In this document: positions 1 through 8,657 of the stretch, piece after piece
Position numbering within the stretch: position 1 is the stretch's first letter
Layout: each line of letters starts with the position of its first letter
The notes under the pieces: model-generated
Databases searched by the model: none
Seen by the model: only the letters and a program-made list of their open reading frames with translations
What the model was told of the DNA's origin: nothing
NCBI GenBank assembly: GCA_900314715.1
Contig: OMWI01000006.1
Coordinates: forward strand, 1-64,000
DNA from: an uncultured Prevotellaceae bacterium
GTDB taxonomy: Bacteria > Bacteroidota > Bacteroidia > Bacteroidales > Bacteroidaceae
Reading direction: 5' to 3'
Length of the DNA: 64,000 bases
Position numbers and translations under genes: made by a program

Positions 1-32
1 TCACGTGCTCTGGCCAACTGAGCTAAAGAGGC
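1..32 (-). tRNA. tRNA gene, 5' part only (runs off the left edge)
   Basis: Read on the minus strand this is a 7-nt acceptor strand GCCTCTT, then TA at positions 8-9, a D-arm with AGCTCAGTTGG, and an anticodon 5' stem CGTGA. The anticodon, variable loop and T-arm lie outside the window, so the amino acid cannot be read. The acceptor sequence is similar to tRNA-Thr of Bacteroidales, but that is a guess from memory. Confidence 0.85.
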
Positions 33-36
33 GGGT

Positions 37-133
37 GGGCAAGCTACTTACATCGCGCCGCTACAACCAACTACCTTTGCTACGTTCCCGTCCTGGAGGG
101 TTCGAAGGGAGCTGGCCGTGTAAGACTTACCCG
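37..133 (-). ncRNA. ffs: small SRP RNA (4.5S-type)
   Basis: On the minus strand the apical domain of signal recognition particle RNA is visible: a CAGG internal-loop strand, ACG, a GGAA tetraloop, CGT, then AGCAA. This matches the universal Ffh-binding helix 8. The ends pair over a long terminal helix (GGGTAAG with CTTGCCC, then CTTAC with GTAAG), giving an RNA of about 97 nt. It would form the RNA core of the SRP with Ffh for co-translational membrane targeting. Its 3' end lies only about 4 nt before the tRNA 5' end, so both probably share one transcript. A 72-codon frame on the opposite strand here is a chance ORF. Confidence 0.85.
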
Positions 134-145
134 TCTTTTGCGGCG

Positions 146-153
146 CAAAGGTA
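146..153 (-). promoter_or_regulatory. -7 box of the SRP RNA-tRNA transcript
   Basis: Minus-strand TACCTTTG fits the Bacteroidetes -7 consensus TAnnTTTG. A TTTG about 19 nt upstream could be the -33 element. It lies about 13 nt before the predicted SRP RNA 5' end, as expected. Confidence 0.6.
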
Positions 154-244
154 CGAAGAAAGGAGCAAAGAATCCCATTTGTGGGAGTTAAAAAACATTA
201 AATGGGGGTTTGAGGGGTTTTAGTTTGAGAGTTTTTGAGGTGAA

Positions 245-817
245 TTATCGATAATATTGTAAGGCTTTCGGAATAATGCTTTTCGGAATCAAGCGACTAA
301 CCGACTTTCCTTCCTTGATTCGTTGGCGTATTTGCGTACTACTCACTTGATACAATGGTGCATTCAGTAATTTCACGTTATCGGGAAGCGTAGAGGCATC
401 AATGTCAATTCCCTCACGAGGATAAATTACCAATGAATAATTGTCTAAGATGTCTTGACTATGATACCATCGCGGGAAAATTTGCCAATTGTCTCCCCCA
501 ATGATGAGAATAAACTGGCGGTCGGGGTATTGCGCCGACATAGCTTGCAAGGTAAGCCATGTATAAGATGGCTTGGGAAGATGAAACTCAAAGTCTTGCG
601 CAATCATCTGAGGTTCGTTTTCCAAAGCCAAACGTGTCATTTCAAGTCGCAATTCATCGGAAAGAAGGTCTGTCTGTGCTTTTTTCAACGGATTCAGCGG
701 TGATACGACGAACCATACTTCATCCATTAGCCCTGCATCTAACATCTGCCTTGCCAATGCGATGTGCCCATTGTGAATGGGGTTGAACGAGCCGCCATAT
801 ATGCCTGTGCGCTTCAT
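245..817 (-). CDS. nadD: nicotinate-nucleotide adenylyltransferase
   Basis: This 190-residue protein should transfer AMP from ATP to nicotinate mononucleotide, giving deamido-NAD in cytoplasmic NAD synthesis. The N-terminus carries the nucleotidyltransferase motif GGSFNPIHNGH (residues 8-18), and near the C-terminus is SSTQIRQRI, the family's SSTxIR motif. Length is normal for NadD. It is the last gene of a leftward run yicC-gmk-nadD, 100 nt after gmk, and precedes the SRP RNA on the same strand. NAD kinase is encoded separately at 22.2 kb. Confidence 0.95.
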   Translation of the reverse strand: MKRTGIYGGSFNPIHNGHIALARQMLDAGLMDEVWFVVSPLNPLKKAQTDLLSDELRLEMTRLALENEPQMIAQDFEFHLPKPSYTWLTLQAMSAQYPDRQFILIIGGDNWQIFPRWYHSQDILDNYSLVIYPREGIDIDASTLPDNVKLLNAPLYQVSSTQIRQRIKEGKSVSRLIPKSIIPKALQYYR

Positions 818-917
818 TTTTGTTTAGTGTTATAATGTTTAGTGTTTAGTGTTTAGAGTTGAGTGTTTTCAATCTTTAATTTTTAATTTTTAATTTTTAA
901 TTTTTAATCTTTAATCC
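818..917. repeat. low-complexity gmk-nadD spacer
   Basis: The spacer has iterated GTTTAGTGTTTAGTGTT-like units (about 826-865) followed by about five TTTTTAA pentamer-rich units (about 872-908). The GTTTAGTG units also occur in the centre of the 300-bp element near 58.5 kb, suggesting a shared repeat source. Confidence 0.6.
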
Positions 918-1511
918 TCAATCTCCCAAGAATTCTGAAACGATTTCCAATGCTTTGGCCTTGGCAATCTCCAAGTCGTCATTGATAAGAATCTTATCAA
1001 ACTTTTCCGCAAAGGTCAGTTCGTAAGAAGCTTTTGACAGACGTTTCTCTATATCTTCAAGAGAATCTGTTCCACGATTCATCAGTCGTCTTTTCAACTC
1101 ATCAATAGAAGGCGGTTGGATGAAAAGACTCAATGCTTCATCACCATAGTATTGCTTGATGCTACATCCACCTTTTACGTCCACGTCGAACACCACATTT
1201 TCGCCATTCATTCGTTGCGATTCCACTTGTTCCTTCAACGTGCCATAGAAACGGTCTTCATATACTTCCTCGTATTCCAAGAACTCACCACGTGCTATCT
1301 TCTCCTTGAATTCCTCTGGGGAAATGAAAAAGTATTCCACGCCATTTTGCTCCGTTCCTCGTGGAGCGCGACTTGTACAACTGATGGAGAAATATAAGTT
1401 CAATTCGGGATGTTCCTGCATCAACCAATTCACGATGGTACTTTTACCGCTTCCGCTTGGCGCGGAAACGATAATCATTTTCCCTTTCTTGATGGATTCT
1501 TCATTATTCAT
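918..1511 (-). CDS. gmk: guanylate kinase
   Basis: Phosphorylates GMP to GDP with ATP, in cytoplasmic purine nucleotide supply. The P-loop SAPSGSGKST is at residues 16-25, followed by the GMP-binding SCTSRAPRGTEQNGVEYFF region (about 44-62). At 197 residues it has normal family length. It follows yicC by 14 nt, so the two are probably co-transcribed, an arrangement common in many bacteria. Confidence 0.96.
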   Translation of the reverse strand: MNNEESIKKGKMIIVSAPSGSGKSTIVNWLMQEHPELNLYFSISCTSRAPRGTEQNGVEYFFISPEEFKEKIARGEFLEYEEVYEDRFYGTLKEQVESQRMNGENVVFDVDVKGGCSIKQYYGDEALSLFIQPPSIDELKRRLMNRGTDSLEDIEKRLSKASYELTFAEKFDKILINDDLEIAKAKALEIVSEFLGD

Positions 1512-1525
1512 ACTACATCCTTCAT

Positions 1526-2401
1526 TTAAAGTGCATTCAGTACTTGTTCCTTGATTTGCTCCAACTCGTCTTTCATCATGACGACGATGTTTTGCATTTC
1601 AGCCAGATTGCTCTTCGAACCCGTGGTGTTGATTTCACGACCCATTTCTTGGGCAATGAAGCTCAACTTCTTGCCTTGCGCACCCTCTACGTTCATTGTC
1701 TCGCGGAAATAGCGCAAGTGGTTTGCCAATCGTTGTTTTTCTTCGCTGATGTCGAGTTTCTCGATGTAGTAAATCAATTCTTGTTCCAATCTTCCCTTGT
1801 CGTATTCCACTTCAGGAAGACTCTTCAAACCTTCTACGATACGACCACGGATTTTCTCTACACGAGCTTTCTCGTATGGTTCGATGCTCTCTAACAACTT
1901 GGCAATGTTGTCTAATTTCTCTTCAAACTTATGATGTAAAGCCGCTCCCTCTTGCTTTCTGAATGCTAACAAATGGTCGATAGCCTCACGAATCGCTTGT
2001 TGAGCCATTTCCCATTCTTCTTCGCTCAACACTTCTGCTTCTGTCTTCGTCGTTACGTCAGGCATTCTCATCAATGTCTGAAACCAGTCTTGTGGCTCAG
2101 GAATACCCGTATTCTGGGCAATCTCCTTCAGTTGGCGATAGTAATTCTCGATGATGGCACTATTTACAGAAGCTGCGTCTGTTCCCTCGTCTTTCTCTAT
2201 CCAAATGCAAAAATCCACTTTACCCCTAACGAGTGCGTTGGAAATCACCTGTCTTATTTCCATCTCCTTTTCACGATAGAGAGGTGCGATGCGTGTAGAG
2301 AGGTCAAGCGTCTTGCTATTTAATGATTTAATCTCAACATTGATTTTCTTCTCATTGTAGGCTACGACCGATTTTCCATAGCCTGTCATTGACTGTATCA
2401 T
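1526..2401 (-). CDS. YicC-family endoribonuclease-like protein
   Basis: A 291-residue protein of the YicC/YloC family. The start is set at the methionine of MIQSMTGYGKS, the conserved family N-terminus; the longer frame reading to 2563 would run over the tsaB start and both promoters. The C-terminal DUF1732 region ends with NTTGSKSNLAEMQN and VMMKDELEQI, typical of the family. E. coli YicC is reported as an RNase affecting small-RNA turnover; this homologue's activity is inferred. First gene of the yicC-gmk-nadD run. Confidence 0.9.
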   Translation of the reverse strand: MIQSMTGYGKSVVAYNEKKINVEIKSLNSKTLDLSTRIAPLYREKEMEIRQVISNALVRGKVDFCIWIEKDEGTDAASVNSAIIENYYRQLKEIAQNTGIPEPQDWFQTLMRMPDVTTKTEAEVLSEEEWEMAQQAIREAIDHLLAFRKQEGAALHHKFEEKLDNIAKLLESIEPYEKARVEKIRGRIVEGLKSLPEVEYDKGRLEQELIYYIEKLDISEEKQRLANHLRYFRETMNVEGAQGKKLSFIAQEMGREINTTGSKSNLAEMQNIVVMMKDELEQIKEQVLNAL

Positions 2402-2425
2402 AACTGGTTTTGTGTAATTTTTCTG

Positions 2426-2433
2426 CAAAAGTA
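2426..2433 (-). promoter_or_regulatory. -7 box for yicC-gmk-nadD
   Basis: Minus-strand TACTTTTG (TAnnTTTG) 25 nt upstream of the chosen yicC start. It supports the short start at 2401, since the longer frame would begin upstream of the promoter. Confidence 0.65.
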
Positions 2434-2456
2434 CGAATTTTGCAGAAAAAAATGAG

Positions 2457-2464
2457 TATTTTTG
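2457..2464 (+). promoter_or_regulatory. -7 box for tsaB
   Basis: Plus-strand TATTTTTG fits TAnnTTTG, 26 nt before the tsaB ATG and only 24 nt from the oppositely oriented yicC box, making a compact divergent promoter region. Confidence 0.65.
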
Positions 2465-2489
2465 CACATTATTATTAAAATAATTGGAA

Positions 2490-3182
2490 ATGGCGTGTAT
2501 ATTACATATCGAAACAAGTACTGATGTGTGTTCCGTGGCCGTGAGCCAAGACGGTGCTTGCATCTTTCACGAGGAAGACCATAGCGGTCCAAACCATGCC
2601 GTGAAATCAGGTACGTTTATCGACGAAGCCCTCTCATTCATCGACTCCCATCTCATTCCACTCGATGCGGTAGCCATCAGTAGTGGTCCTGGTTCGTATA
2701 CGGGATTGCGCATTGGTGTTTCCACGGCCAAAGGCATTTGTTATGGCAGAGACGTGAAACTCATTTCCGTTCCTACGTTGCAATTGCTTTGTGTGCCAGT
2801 GTTGTTGCGCGAGAAGGTGCAAGAGGAAGATGCATTGCTTTGCCCCATGATTGACGCGCGGAGAATGGAAGTTTATGCACAAGTGTTCGACCGTGCCTTG
2901 CATGAGAAACGTGCCATTCAAGCAGACATTGTGGATAGTGATACCTACAAGGAATTCCTTGATGAGCACCCTGTTTACTTCTTCGGCAATGGAGCGGCCA
3001 AATGTATGGAAGCAATCAACCATCCCAACGCTCACCTTATTGAAGGCGTAGAGCCATTGGCAAAATGGATGTCGCCGTTGGCAGAGAAGAAATTCTTTGA
3101 TGAACAATTTGAGGACGTTGCCTATTTTGTACCTTTCTATCTCAAGGACTTTGTTGCCAAGATGCCGAAAAAACTCCTTTAA
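2490..3182 (+). CDS. tsaB: tRNA threonylcarbamoyladenosine biosynthesis protein TsaB
   Basis: A 230-residue ASKHA-fold protein that, with TsaD and TsaE, transfers threonylcarbamoyl to A37 of ANN-decoding tRNAs. The N-terminus ILHIETSTDVCSVAV and the motif SSGPGSYTGLRIG (about residues 69-81) are diagnostic. The ATG at 2490 is preferred over an in-frame TTG two codons upstream because the family starts this way and the -7 box lies just before. It diverges from yicC and is followed after 56 nt by the DUF4290 gene. Confidence 0.93.
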   Translation: MACILHIETSTDVCSVAVSQDGACIFHEEDHSGPNHAVKSGTFIDEALSFIDSHLIPLDAVAISSGPGSYTGLRIGVSTAKGICYGRDVKLISVPTLQLLCVPVLLREKVQEEDALLCPMIDARRMEVYAQVFDRALHEKRAIQADIVDSDTYKEFLDEHPVYFFGNGAAKCMEAINHPNAHLIEGVEPLAKWMSPLAEKKFFDEQFEDVAYFVPFYLKDFVAKMPKKLL

Positions 3183-3238
3183 TCCAATATATATGTCTTT
3201 TTAAAACGACAAATAATAGCATTAGTATATCAGAAACT

Positions 3239-3832
3239 ATGAATATTGAAGGTTTAGATTATAATACCCAACGTGAAAAGTTGATTATTCCCGAATATGG
3301 AAGGGAAATCCAAAACATGGTAGATTATGCCATGAGTATTCCCGATAGGAATGAACGTCAGCATTGTGCCGAATCCATCATTGCTATCATGAGTCACATG
3401 TTCCCCCAAAACAGGGAAAGCGAGAATCCCGAACAAAAATTGTGGGATCATTTGGCTCTGATGAGTAATTTCAAACTCGACATAGACTGGCCGTTTGATA
3501 TCAGTCAGGCGGAACGCTTGTTGACAAAACCAGAACCATTGAAGTATCCAATGCACGATATTCCAGTGCGCCATTATGGAAGTATGTTGTTTGAGTTGTT
3601 TGAAAAACTCAAGACGATGGAACCAGGGCCTGAGAGAGATGAATTGACAAGGTTGACGGCCAACCAAATGAAACGTAATTTAGCACAATGGAGCCATAGT
3701 TCAACTAACGAGGAAAGAGTGGCTTCAGACCTTGCCAAATATACTGACGGGAAGATACAATTAGATATTGACACGTTCAAGTTTGAGAAAACCCACAACA
3801 AGGAAAACGATCGTCCAAGGAAAAAGAGATAA
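3239..3832 (+). CDS. DUF4290 family protein
   Basis: A 197-residue cytoplasmic protein beginning MNIEGLDYNTQREKL, recognised as the Bacteroidetes-specific DUF4290 family. It has no signal peptide or membrane segment, and the last 15 residues are strongly basic (RPRKKR end). It ends 3 nt before the murA start, so translation is probably coupled. Conserved neighbourhood with murA suggests a link to envelope growth, but no function can be read from the sequence. Confidence 0.85.
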   Translation: MNIEGLDYNTQREKLIIPEYGREIQNMVDYAMSIPDRNERQHCAESIIAIMSHMFPQNRESENPEQKLWDHLALMSNFKLDIDWPFDISQAERLLTKPEPLKYPMHDIPVRHYGSMLFELFEKLKTMEPGPERDELTRLTANQMKRNLAQWSHSSTNEERVASDLAKYTDGKIQLDIDTFKFEKTHNKENDRPRKKR

Positions 3833-3835
3833 TGC

Positions 3836-5146
3836 ATGGAATCATTCATCATTGAAGGCGGTCATGCGCTTCAGGGAGAAATAACGCCACAAGGTGCCAA
3901 GAACGAGGCTTTGCAGGTGATTTGCGCTTCATTGCTTACGCAAGATGAAGTGCGTATCTGCAATATCCCCGACATTCTCGATGTCAACAACTTGATACAA
4001 TTGTTATGTGACATTGGCGTAAAGGTGACAAAACATTCACGAAACGAATATTCCTTCAAGGCCGAACAGCTTAACTTGGAATATTTGAAAAGTGATGAGT
4101 TCGTGAGGAAATGTGCTTCTTTGCGTGGAAGTGTATTGATGATAGGACCGTTGTTGGGTCGTTTCGGCAATGCCACTATTGCAGAACCTGGTGGTGATAA
4201 GATTGGTCGCCGACGTTTAGATACCCATTTCTTGGGTTTCAAAAACCTTGGAGCCAACTTTGTTTATGACGAAAAGCGCAACGTATATAACATTCAGGCC
4301 AAGAAACTCAAGGCTACATATATGTTGTTGGATGAGGCTTCGGTTACGGGAACGGCTAACGTCATCATGGCTGCCGTACTTGCGGAAGGTACAACTACTA
4401 TCTACAATGCCGCTTGCGAACCATACATCCAGCAATTGTGTCATTTGCTCAACGCCATGGGAGCCAATATCAGCGGTATCGCGTCGAACTTGATTACTAT
4501 CGTAGGAGTAAAGGAATTGCATGGAGCCACTCATCAGATATTGCCCGATATGATTGAGGTGGGTTCGTTTATCGGAATGGCTGCTATTGTGGGAAATGGC
4601 ATTCGCATCAAAAATGTTGCTTTGCGCCATTTGGGTATTATCCCGGATGTCTATAAGCGATTGGGCGTGAAGATAAAGGTTGAAGGCGATGACTTGGTGA
4701 TTCCACAACAGAAACATTACGTAATAGAATCATTTATAGACGGTACCATCATGACCTTTGCTGATGCTCCTTGGCCAGGATTGACACCTGATTTACTTTC
4801 CGTATTGTTGGTAGTTGCTACGCAAGCGAAAGGTAGTGTGCTTATTCATCAGAAAATGTTTGAGAGTCGCTTGTTCTTTGTAGACAAGCTCATCGATATG
4901 GGAGCGCAAATCATTCTATGTGACCCACACCGAGCCGTGGTTATCGGACATGATCGCAACTTACAATTGCGTGCTGGGCGAATGACAAGTCCTGATATTC
5001 GTGCCGGTATTGCCTTACTCATAGCTGCATTAAGCGCAAAAGGTACGAGTCGCATTGCCAATATCGCGCAAATTGACCGAGGTTATGAAGACATCGAGAA
5101 ACGTCTCAATGCTTTGGGTGCCCACATTACTCGTGTCGATGATTAA
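3836..5146 (+). CDS. murA: UDP-N-acetylglucosamine 1-carboxyvinyltransferase (MurA), Asp active-site variant
   Basis: Adds enolpyruvate from PEP to UDP-GlcNAc, the first committed step of peptidoglycan synthesis. At 436 residues it is slightly longer than E. coli MurA but has the same two-domain layout: KNEALQ near the N-terminus, RFGNATIAEPGG then the active-site loop, and DIRAGIALLIAAL near the C-terminus. Where E. coli has the catalytic Cys of GGCTIG, this protein reads GGDKIG, an Asp at residue 121 (codon 4196-4198). Asp at this place is known from naturally fosfomycin-insensitive MurA enzymes, so insensitivity is predicted. It lies between the DUF4290 gene and rimM. Confidence 0.96.
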   Translation: MESFIIEGGHALQGEITPQGAKNEALQVICASLLTQDEVRICNIPDILDVNNLIQLLCDIGVKVTKHSRNEYSFKAEQLNLEYLKSDEFVRKCASLRGSVLMIGPLLGRFGNATIAEPGGDKIGRRRLDTHFLGFKNLGANFVYDEKRNVYNIQAKKLKATYMLLDEASVTGTANVIMAAVLAEGTTTIYNAACEPYIQQLCHLLNAMGANISGIASNLITIVGVKELHGATHQILPDMIEVGSFIGMAAIVGNGIRIKNVALRHLGIIPDVYKRLGVKIKVEGDDLVIPQQKHYVIESFIDGTIMTFADAPWPGLTPDLLSVLLVVATQAKGSVLIHQKMFESRLFFVDKLIDMGAQIILCDPHRAVVIGHDRNLQLRAGRMTSPDIRAGIALLIAALSAKGTSRIANIAQIDRGYEDIEKRLNALGAHITRVDD

Positions 5147-5182
5147 CGGAATCATGCATGCATTTTTACTAATCATCCAATC

Positions 5183-5704
5183 ATGATTAAACAAGAAGAG
5201 GTTTTTAAAATCGGACGTATTGGAAAACCGCATGGAATCAATGGAGAAGTACATTTCCTCTTTGATGATGACGTGTTTGATAGAGTGGAATCTGAGTATC
5301 TGATATTGGATATTGACGGCATTCTCGTTCCTTTCTTCATGGAAGAATATCGTTTTCGTGGAGAAAGTAGTGCATTGGTGAAATTCTGTGATATAGATAC
5401 GCAAGAGAAAGCGCGTGAACTGACCAATTGTGACGTGTACTTCCCATATAGTCTTACGGATGAAGACCCAGAGAACATGAGGTGGACACAAATCATCGGT
5501 TTCAATTTAATGGATGCTAATAACCAACAACTCGTAGGTTCGATAACGGGTGTTGACGACAATACGATGAACATCTTGTTTGAGGTGGAGAGGTCAGACG
5601 GAAATCGTATTCTTGTACCTGCCAACGAAGAACTCATTCAAGAAGTCAATACCGACAATAGGTTTATCAGCGTTCAATTACCAGAAGGTTTATTGGATTT
5701 ATAA
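5183..5704 (+). CDS. rimM: ribosome maturation factor RimM
   Basis: A 173-residue 16S rRNA processing factor that acts in maturation of the 30S head, where it binds ribosomal protein S19. The N-terminal RimM barrel starts with FKIGRIGKPHGINGEVHF; the C-terminal PRC-barrel part contains MNILFEVERSDGNRILVPA and ends in EGLLDL, as is usual. In many bacteria rimM sits with trmD and rpsP; here it lies between murA and dxr, 11 nt before dxr. Confidence 0.94.
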   Translation: MIKQEEVFKIGRIGKPHGINGEVHFLFDDDVFDRVESEYLILDIDGILVPFFMEEYRFRGESSALVKFCDIDTQEKARELTNCDVYFPYSLTDEDPENMRWTQIIGFNLMDANNQQLVGSITGVDDNTMNILFEVERSDGNRILVPANEELIQEVNTDNRFISVQLPEGLLDL

Positions 5705-5715
5705 ATATAGACATC

Positions 5716-6864
5716 ATGAAAAAGCAAATCTGCATCCTTGGTAGCACGGGTTCCATCGGCACACAAGCCCTTGACGTGATACAACAACACCAAGATATTT
5801 TTGAAGTGTATTGCCTGACGGCAAACAATCGAGTGGAATTGTTGGCTGAACAAGCACGACAATTTCATCCAGCTGCCGTAGTTATTGCCAATAAGGATAA
5901 ATACGATACTCTGAAAGAACTATTGTCAGACCAACCAGACATCAAGATTTATGCAGGAAAGGACGCACTCGACCAAATCGTGGAAGCCGAACCTATCGAC
6001 ATGGTATTGACGGCAATGGTTGGATTTGCGGGATTATCGCCAACAATTCACGCAATCAAGGCGAGAAAGAAAATCTGTCTTGCCAATAAGGAAACGTTGG
6101 TGGTGGCTGGTGAATTGATTTGTCAGTTGGCACAAGAATATCGTGTTCCTATCTTGCCAGTAGATAGTGAGCACTCCGCCATTTTCCAAAGTATCGTAGG
6201 AGAAGGTGACAACGAGATTGAAAAAATCTTGCTTACTTGTAGTGGAGGACCCTTCCGTAAGTTTACGGAAGAGCAGATAGCAAAGGTAACGGCGGCAGAT
6301 GCGTTGAAACACCCAACGTGGGACATGGGAGCGAAAATCACGATAGACTCCGCAACGTTGATGAATAAGGGATTTGAGGTGATGGAAGCTAAGTGGCTCT
6401 TCGGCATTCCCGCTGACAAGATTCAAGTGCTTATTCATCCCCAGAGCATCATTCATAGTGCCGTACAATTTTGCGATGGTTCGGTGAAGGCACAATTGGG
6501 AGTTCCCGACATGCGCCTACCCATTCAATATGCCTTTACCTATCCTGACCGTATGCATCTGAATGGTGAGAGACTGAATTTGTTTACTCATCCATTGGAA
6601 TTCTTTGAACCCGACACAAAGAAGTTCCGTTGTCTGGCATTGGCATTTGAAGCCATCAAACAAGGAGGAAATATGCCTTGTATCGTGAATGCTGCCAATG
6701 AAATCGTCAACGAGGGATTCCGCAAAGATAGGTGTTCGTTCCCACAAATGGCAGACATCATCGAACAAACCATGCAGAAGGTACCTTTCGACAAGAATCC
6801 GTCGTATGACACATATATTAATACGGACGCGTGCGCGAGAAAGATAGCCGAAGAACTATTATAG
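5716..6864 (+). CDS. dxr: 1-deoxy-D-xylulose 5-phosphate reductoisomerase
   Basis: Converts DXP to 2-C-methyl-D-erythritol 4-phosphate with NADPH, the second step of the MEP isoprenoid pathway; IspD of the same pathway is encoded at 20.4-21.1 kb. The NADPH fold starts ILGSTGSIGTQALDV (residues 6-20). NKETLVVAGE and PVDSEHSAIFQ carry the metal and substrate residues. GSVKAQLGVPDMRLPIQYA is the usual C-terminal block. Normal length at 382 residues. A hairpin terminator follows at 6899. Confidence 0.96.
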   Translation: MKKQICILGSTGSIGTQALDVIQQHQDIFEVYCLTANNRVELLAEQARQFHPAAVVIANKDKYDTLKELLSDQPDIKIYAGKDALDQIVEAEPIDMVLTAMVGFAGLSPTIHAIKARKKICLANKETLVVAGELICQLAQEYRVPILPVDSEHSAIFQSIVGEGDNEIEKILLTCSGGPFRKFTEEQIAKVTAADALKHPTWDMGAKITIDSATLMNKGFEVMEAKWLFGIPADKIQVLIHPQSIIHSAVQFCDGSVKAQLGVPDMRLPIQYAFTYPDRMHLNGERLNLFTHPLEFFEPDTKKFRCLALAFEAIKQGGNMPCIVNAANEIVNEGFRKDRCSFPQMADIIEQTMQKVPFDKNPSYDTYINTDACARKIAEELL

Positions 6865-6898
6865 ACTTTGGTCAACAACAAGTTAACGTGTTTTAAAA

Positions 6899-6932
6899 TC
6901 AGAGGGCTATTGGCGTATAGTCCTCTTTTTTA
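6899..6932 (+). terminator. intrinsic terminator after dxr
   Basis: AGAGGGCTA, a loop, then TAGTCCTCT and a run of T. It separates dxr from rseP. Confidence 0.7.
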
Positions 6933-6997
6933 GTACCTTTTACTTGCATATCTCGAAAAAAATGCGGAACTTTGCCGACCGTAACAAATCTTAATGT

Positions 6998-8374
6998 ATG
7001 GAAATATTTCTGATCAGACTGCTCCAGTTCATGTTAGCAATCTCTTTGTTGGTTTTACTCCATGAAGGGGGGCACTTCTTTTTTTCAAAACTTTTTGGTG
7101 TACGTGTAGAGAAATTCTATTTGTTTTTCGACCCGTGGTTTCATTTGTTTGAATTCAAACCCAAGAAAAGTGAAACGACGTATGGTATAGGATGGCTACC
7201 GCTGGGTGGCTATTGTAAGATAGCGGGTATGATAGACGAAAGTATGGATACCGAGCAGATGAAGCAACCCGAACAGCCTTGGGAATTTAGATCAAAACCC
7301 GCATGGCAACGGTTGTTTATCATGATAGGTGGCGTACTTGTTAATTTCCTCTTGGCTTTGTTTATCTATTCAATGGTTCTTTATTATTGGGGCGATTCCT
7401 ATGTTGCCGTGAAGGACATGAAAATGGGTATGAAATTCAACAAGGAAGCCAAAGAATATGGATTCAAGGACCATGATATTCTCATTGGTACGGAGAATGG
7501 TGAGTTCAAGGATTTCTCTGCCGACTTGTTCCGTGAGATTTCCATTGCCAAACGAGTGGACATCATTCGCGATGGTAAACCAATGTCTATTTCCTTGCCA
7601 GGCGACATTAATTTGTTGGGAATGCTGAAGGCAACGCCTAATTTCGTGCGCCCATTCGTTCCTGCTGAGATAGATACCATTATGCCCAATACGCCTGCTT
7701 CGAAGATTAATATCAAAAAAGGCGACCAAATCTTGGCTGTCAATGGTGTTGCTATTGATTCTTGGAATGAATTTACGGATGAATTAGGACGCTTAGCCGA
7801 CATGATGACGATTGCCAGGTCACCAAAAGATAGTTTGCAATTGCGCACAGCATCTTTTGTCATTAGCCATAAGGCAACGAAAACTGTTGATACAACCACC
7901 GTGGTATTATCGCCCGATCTCAAATTGGGCGTTGGAATGTCTTCCATCTATTCATATTACGAGCCCACGACGATTACTTACGGATTCTTAGAGAGTTTTC
8001 CCGCAGGCATAAAATATGGTTGGAACGTTTTGGCTGGTTATGTGGGCGACTTGAAATACGTATTTACGAGCGATGGTGCAAAGTCTTTAGGTGGTTTCGG
8101 TGCCATCGGCAGTCTTTTCCCACCTGTTTGGGATTGGCACATGTTCTGGTTGATGACCGCCTTCTTGAGTATCATCCTTGCCTTTATGAATATTTTACCT
8201 ATTCCTGCACTCGACGGAGGACACGTGTTGTTCCTTCTCTATGAGATAGTTACAGGACGCAAACCCAGCGAAAAGTTCATGATTGGTGCAGAGTATGTAG
8301 GAATATCTATCCTTATTTTGCTGATGATTGTGGCAAATCTTAACGACATCTTGCGTTGGTTGGGATATATGTAA
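6998..8374 (+). CDS. rseP: RIP metalloprotease RseP (site-2 protease family)
   Basis: A 458-residue inner-membrane zinc protease that cuts transmembrane segments, classically of anti-sigma factors. The first helix carries the HEGGH zinc motif (about residues 22-26); a PDZ domain with DQILAVNGVAIDSW lies in the middle; the third ligand motif NILPIPALDGGH is near residue 405. The genome segment also encodes a membrane-tethered sigma factor 4 kb away, a conceivable though unproven type of substrate. dxr-rseP adjacency is widespread. Confidence 0.95.
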   Translation: MEIFLIRLLQFMLAISLLVLLHEGGHFFFSKLFGVRVEKFYLFFDPWFHLFEFKPKKSETTYGIGWLPLGGYCKIAGMIDESMDTEQMKQPEQPWEFRSKPAWQRLFIMIGGVLVNFLLALFIYSMVLYYWGDSYVAVKDMKMGMKFNKEAKEYGFKDHDILIGTENGEFKDFSADLFREISIAKRVDIIRDGKPMSISLPGDINLLGMLKATPNFVRPFVPAEIDTIMPNTPASKINIKKGDQILAVNGVAIDSWNEFTDELGRLADMMTIARSPKDSLQLRTASFVISHKATKTVDTTTVVLSPDLKLGVGMSSIYSYYEPTTITYGFLESFPAGIKYGWNVLAGYVGDLKYVFTSDGAKSLGGFGAIGSLFPPVWDWHMFWLMTAFLSIILAFMNILPIPALDGGHVLFLLYEIVTGRKPSEKFMIGAEYVGISILILLMIVANLNDILRWLGYM

Positions 8375-8405
8375 TTGAATCTTCCTCATCCATTTAACTT
8401 ATATT

Positions 8406-8440
8406 TGCCCTCTGTCAATGATGATAGGGGGCATTTCTTT
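8406..8440 (+). terminator. probable terminator after rseP
   Basis: TGCCCTCT and AGGGGGCA form a stem (one wobble), followed by TTTCTTTTG. Confidence 0.5.
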
Positions 8441-8649
8441 TGTATGATTCAAACGGGAAAACGCCCTGTTTTTAGAATCCACCTAAATTTTATAGTAAAA
8501 TAACGATTTGAAAGTATTTGATGTGTGTTATGTTTTAAATTGAAATAATTTATATGTCTGTTGCTTTTGAATTATTACTTTTAGCTTTCTAAAAAATAAA
8601 AAACACAATATTAAAACCTTATTTTTTTGTTGAAATAAAACAAAAATAC

Positions 8650-8657
8650 TAATTTTG
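8650..8657 (+). promoter_or_regulatory. orphan -7 box
   Basis: TAATTTTG with TTGTTG about 20 nt upstream fits a Bacteroidetes promoter, but no gene follows within 450 nt. It may drive a small RNA or be left over from a deleted gene. Confidence 0.4.

Noticed and set aside
5-223. 72-codon plus-strand frame at the left edge
   Set aside because: It lies over the tRNA 5' part, the SRP RNA and their promoter on the other strand; no protein features.
1526-2563. Longer YicC start at 2563
   Set aside because: The extra 54 codons run over both divergent promoters and the tsaB start, and the family begins at MIQSMTGYGKS.
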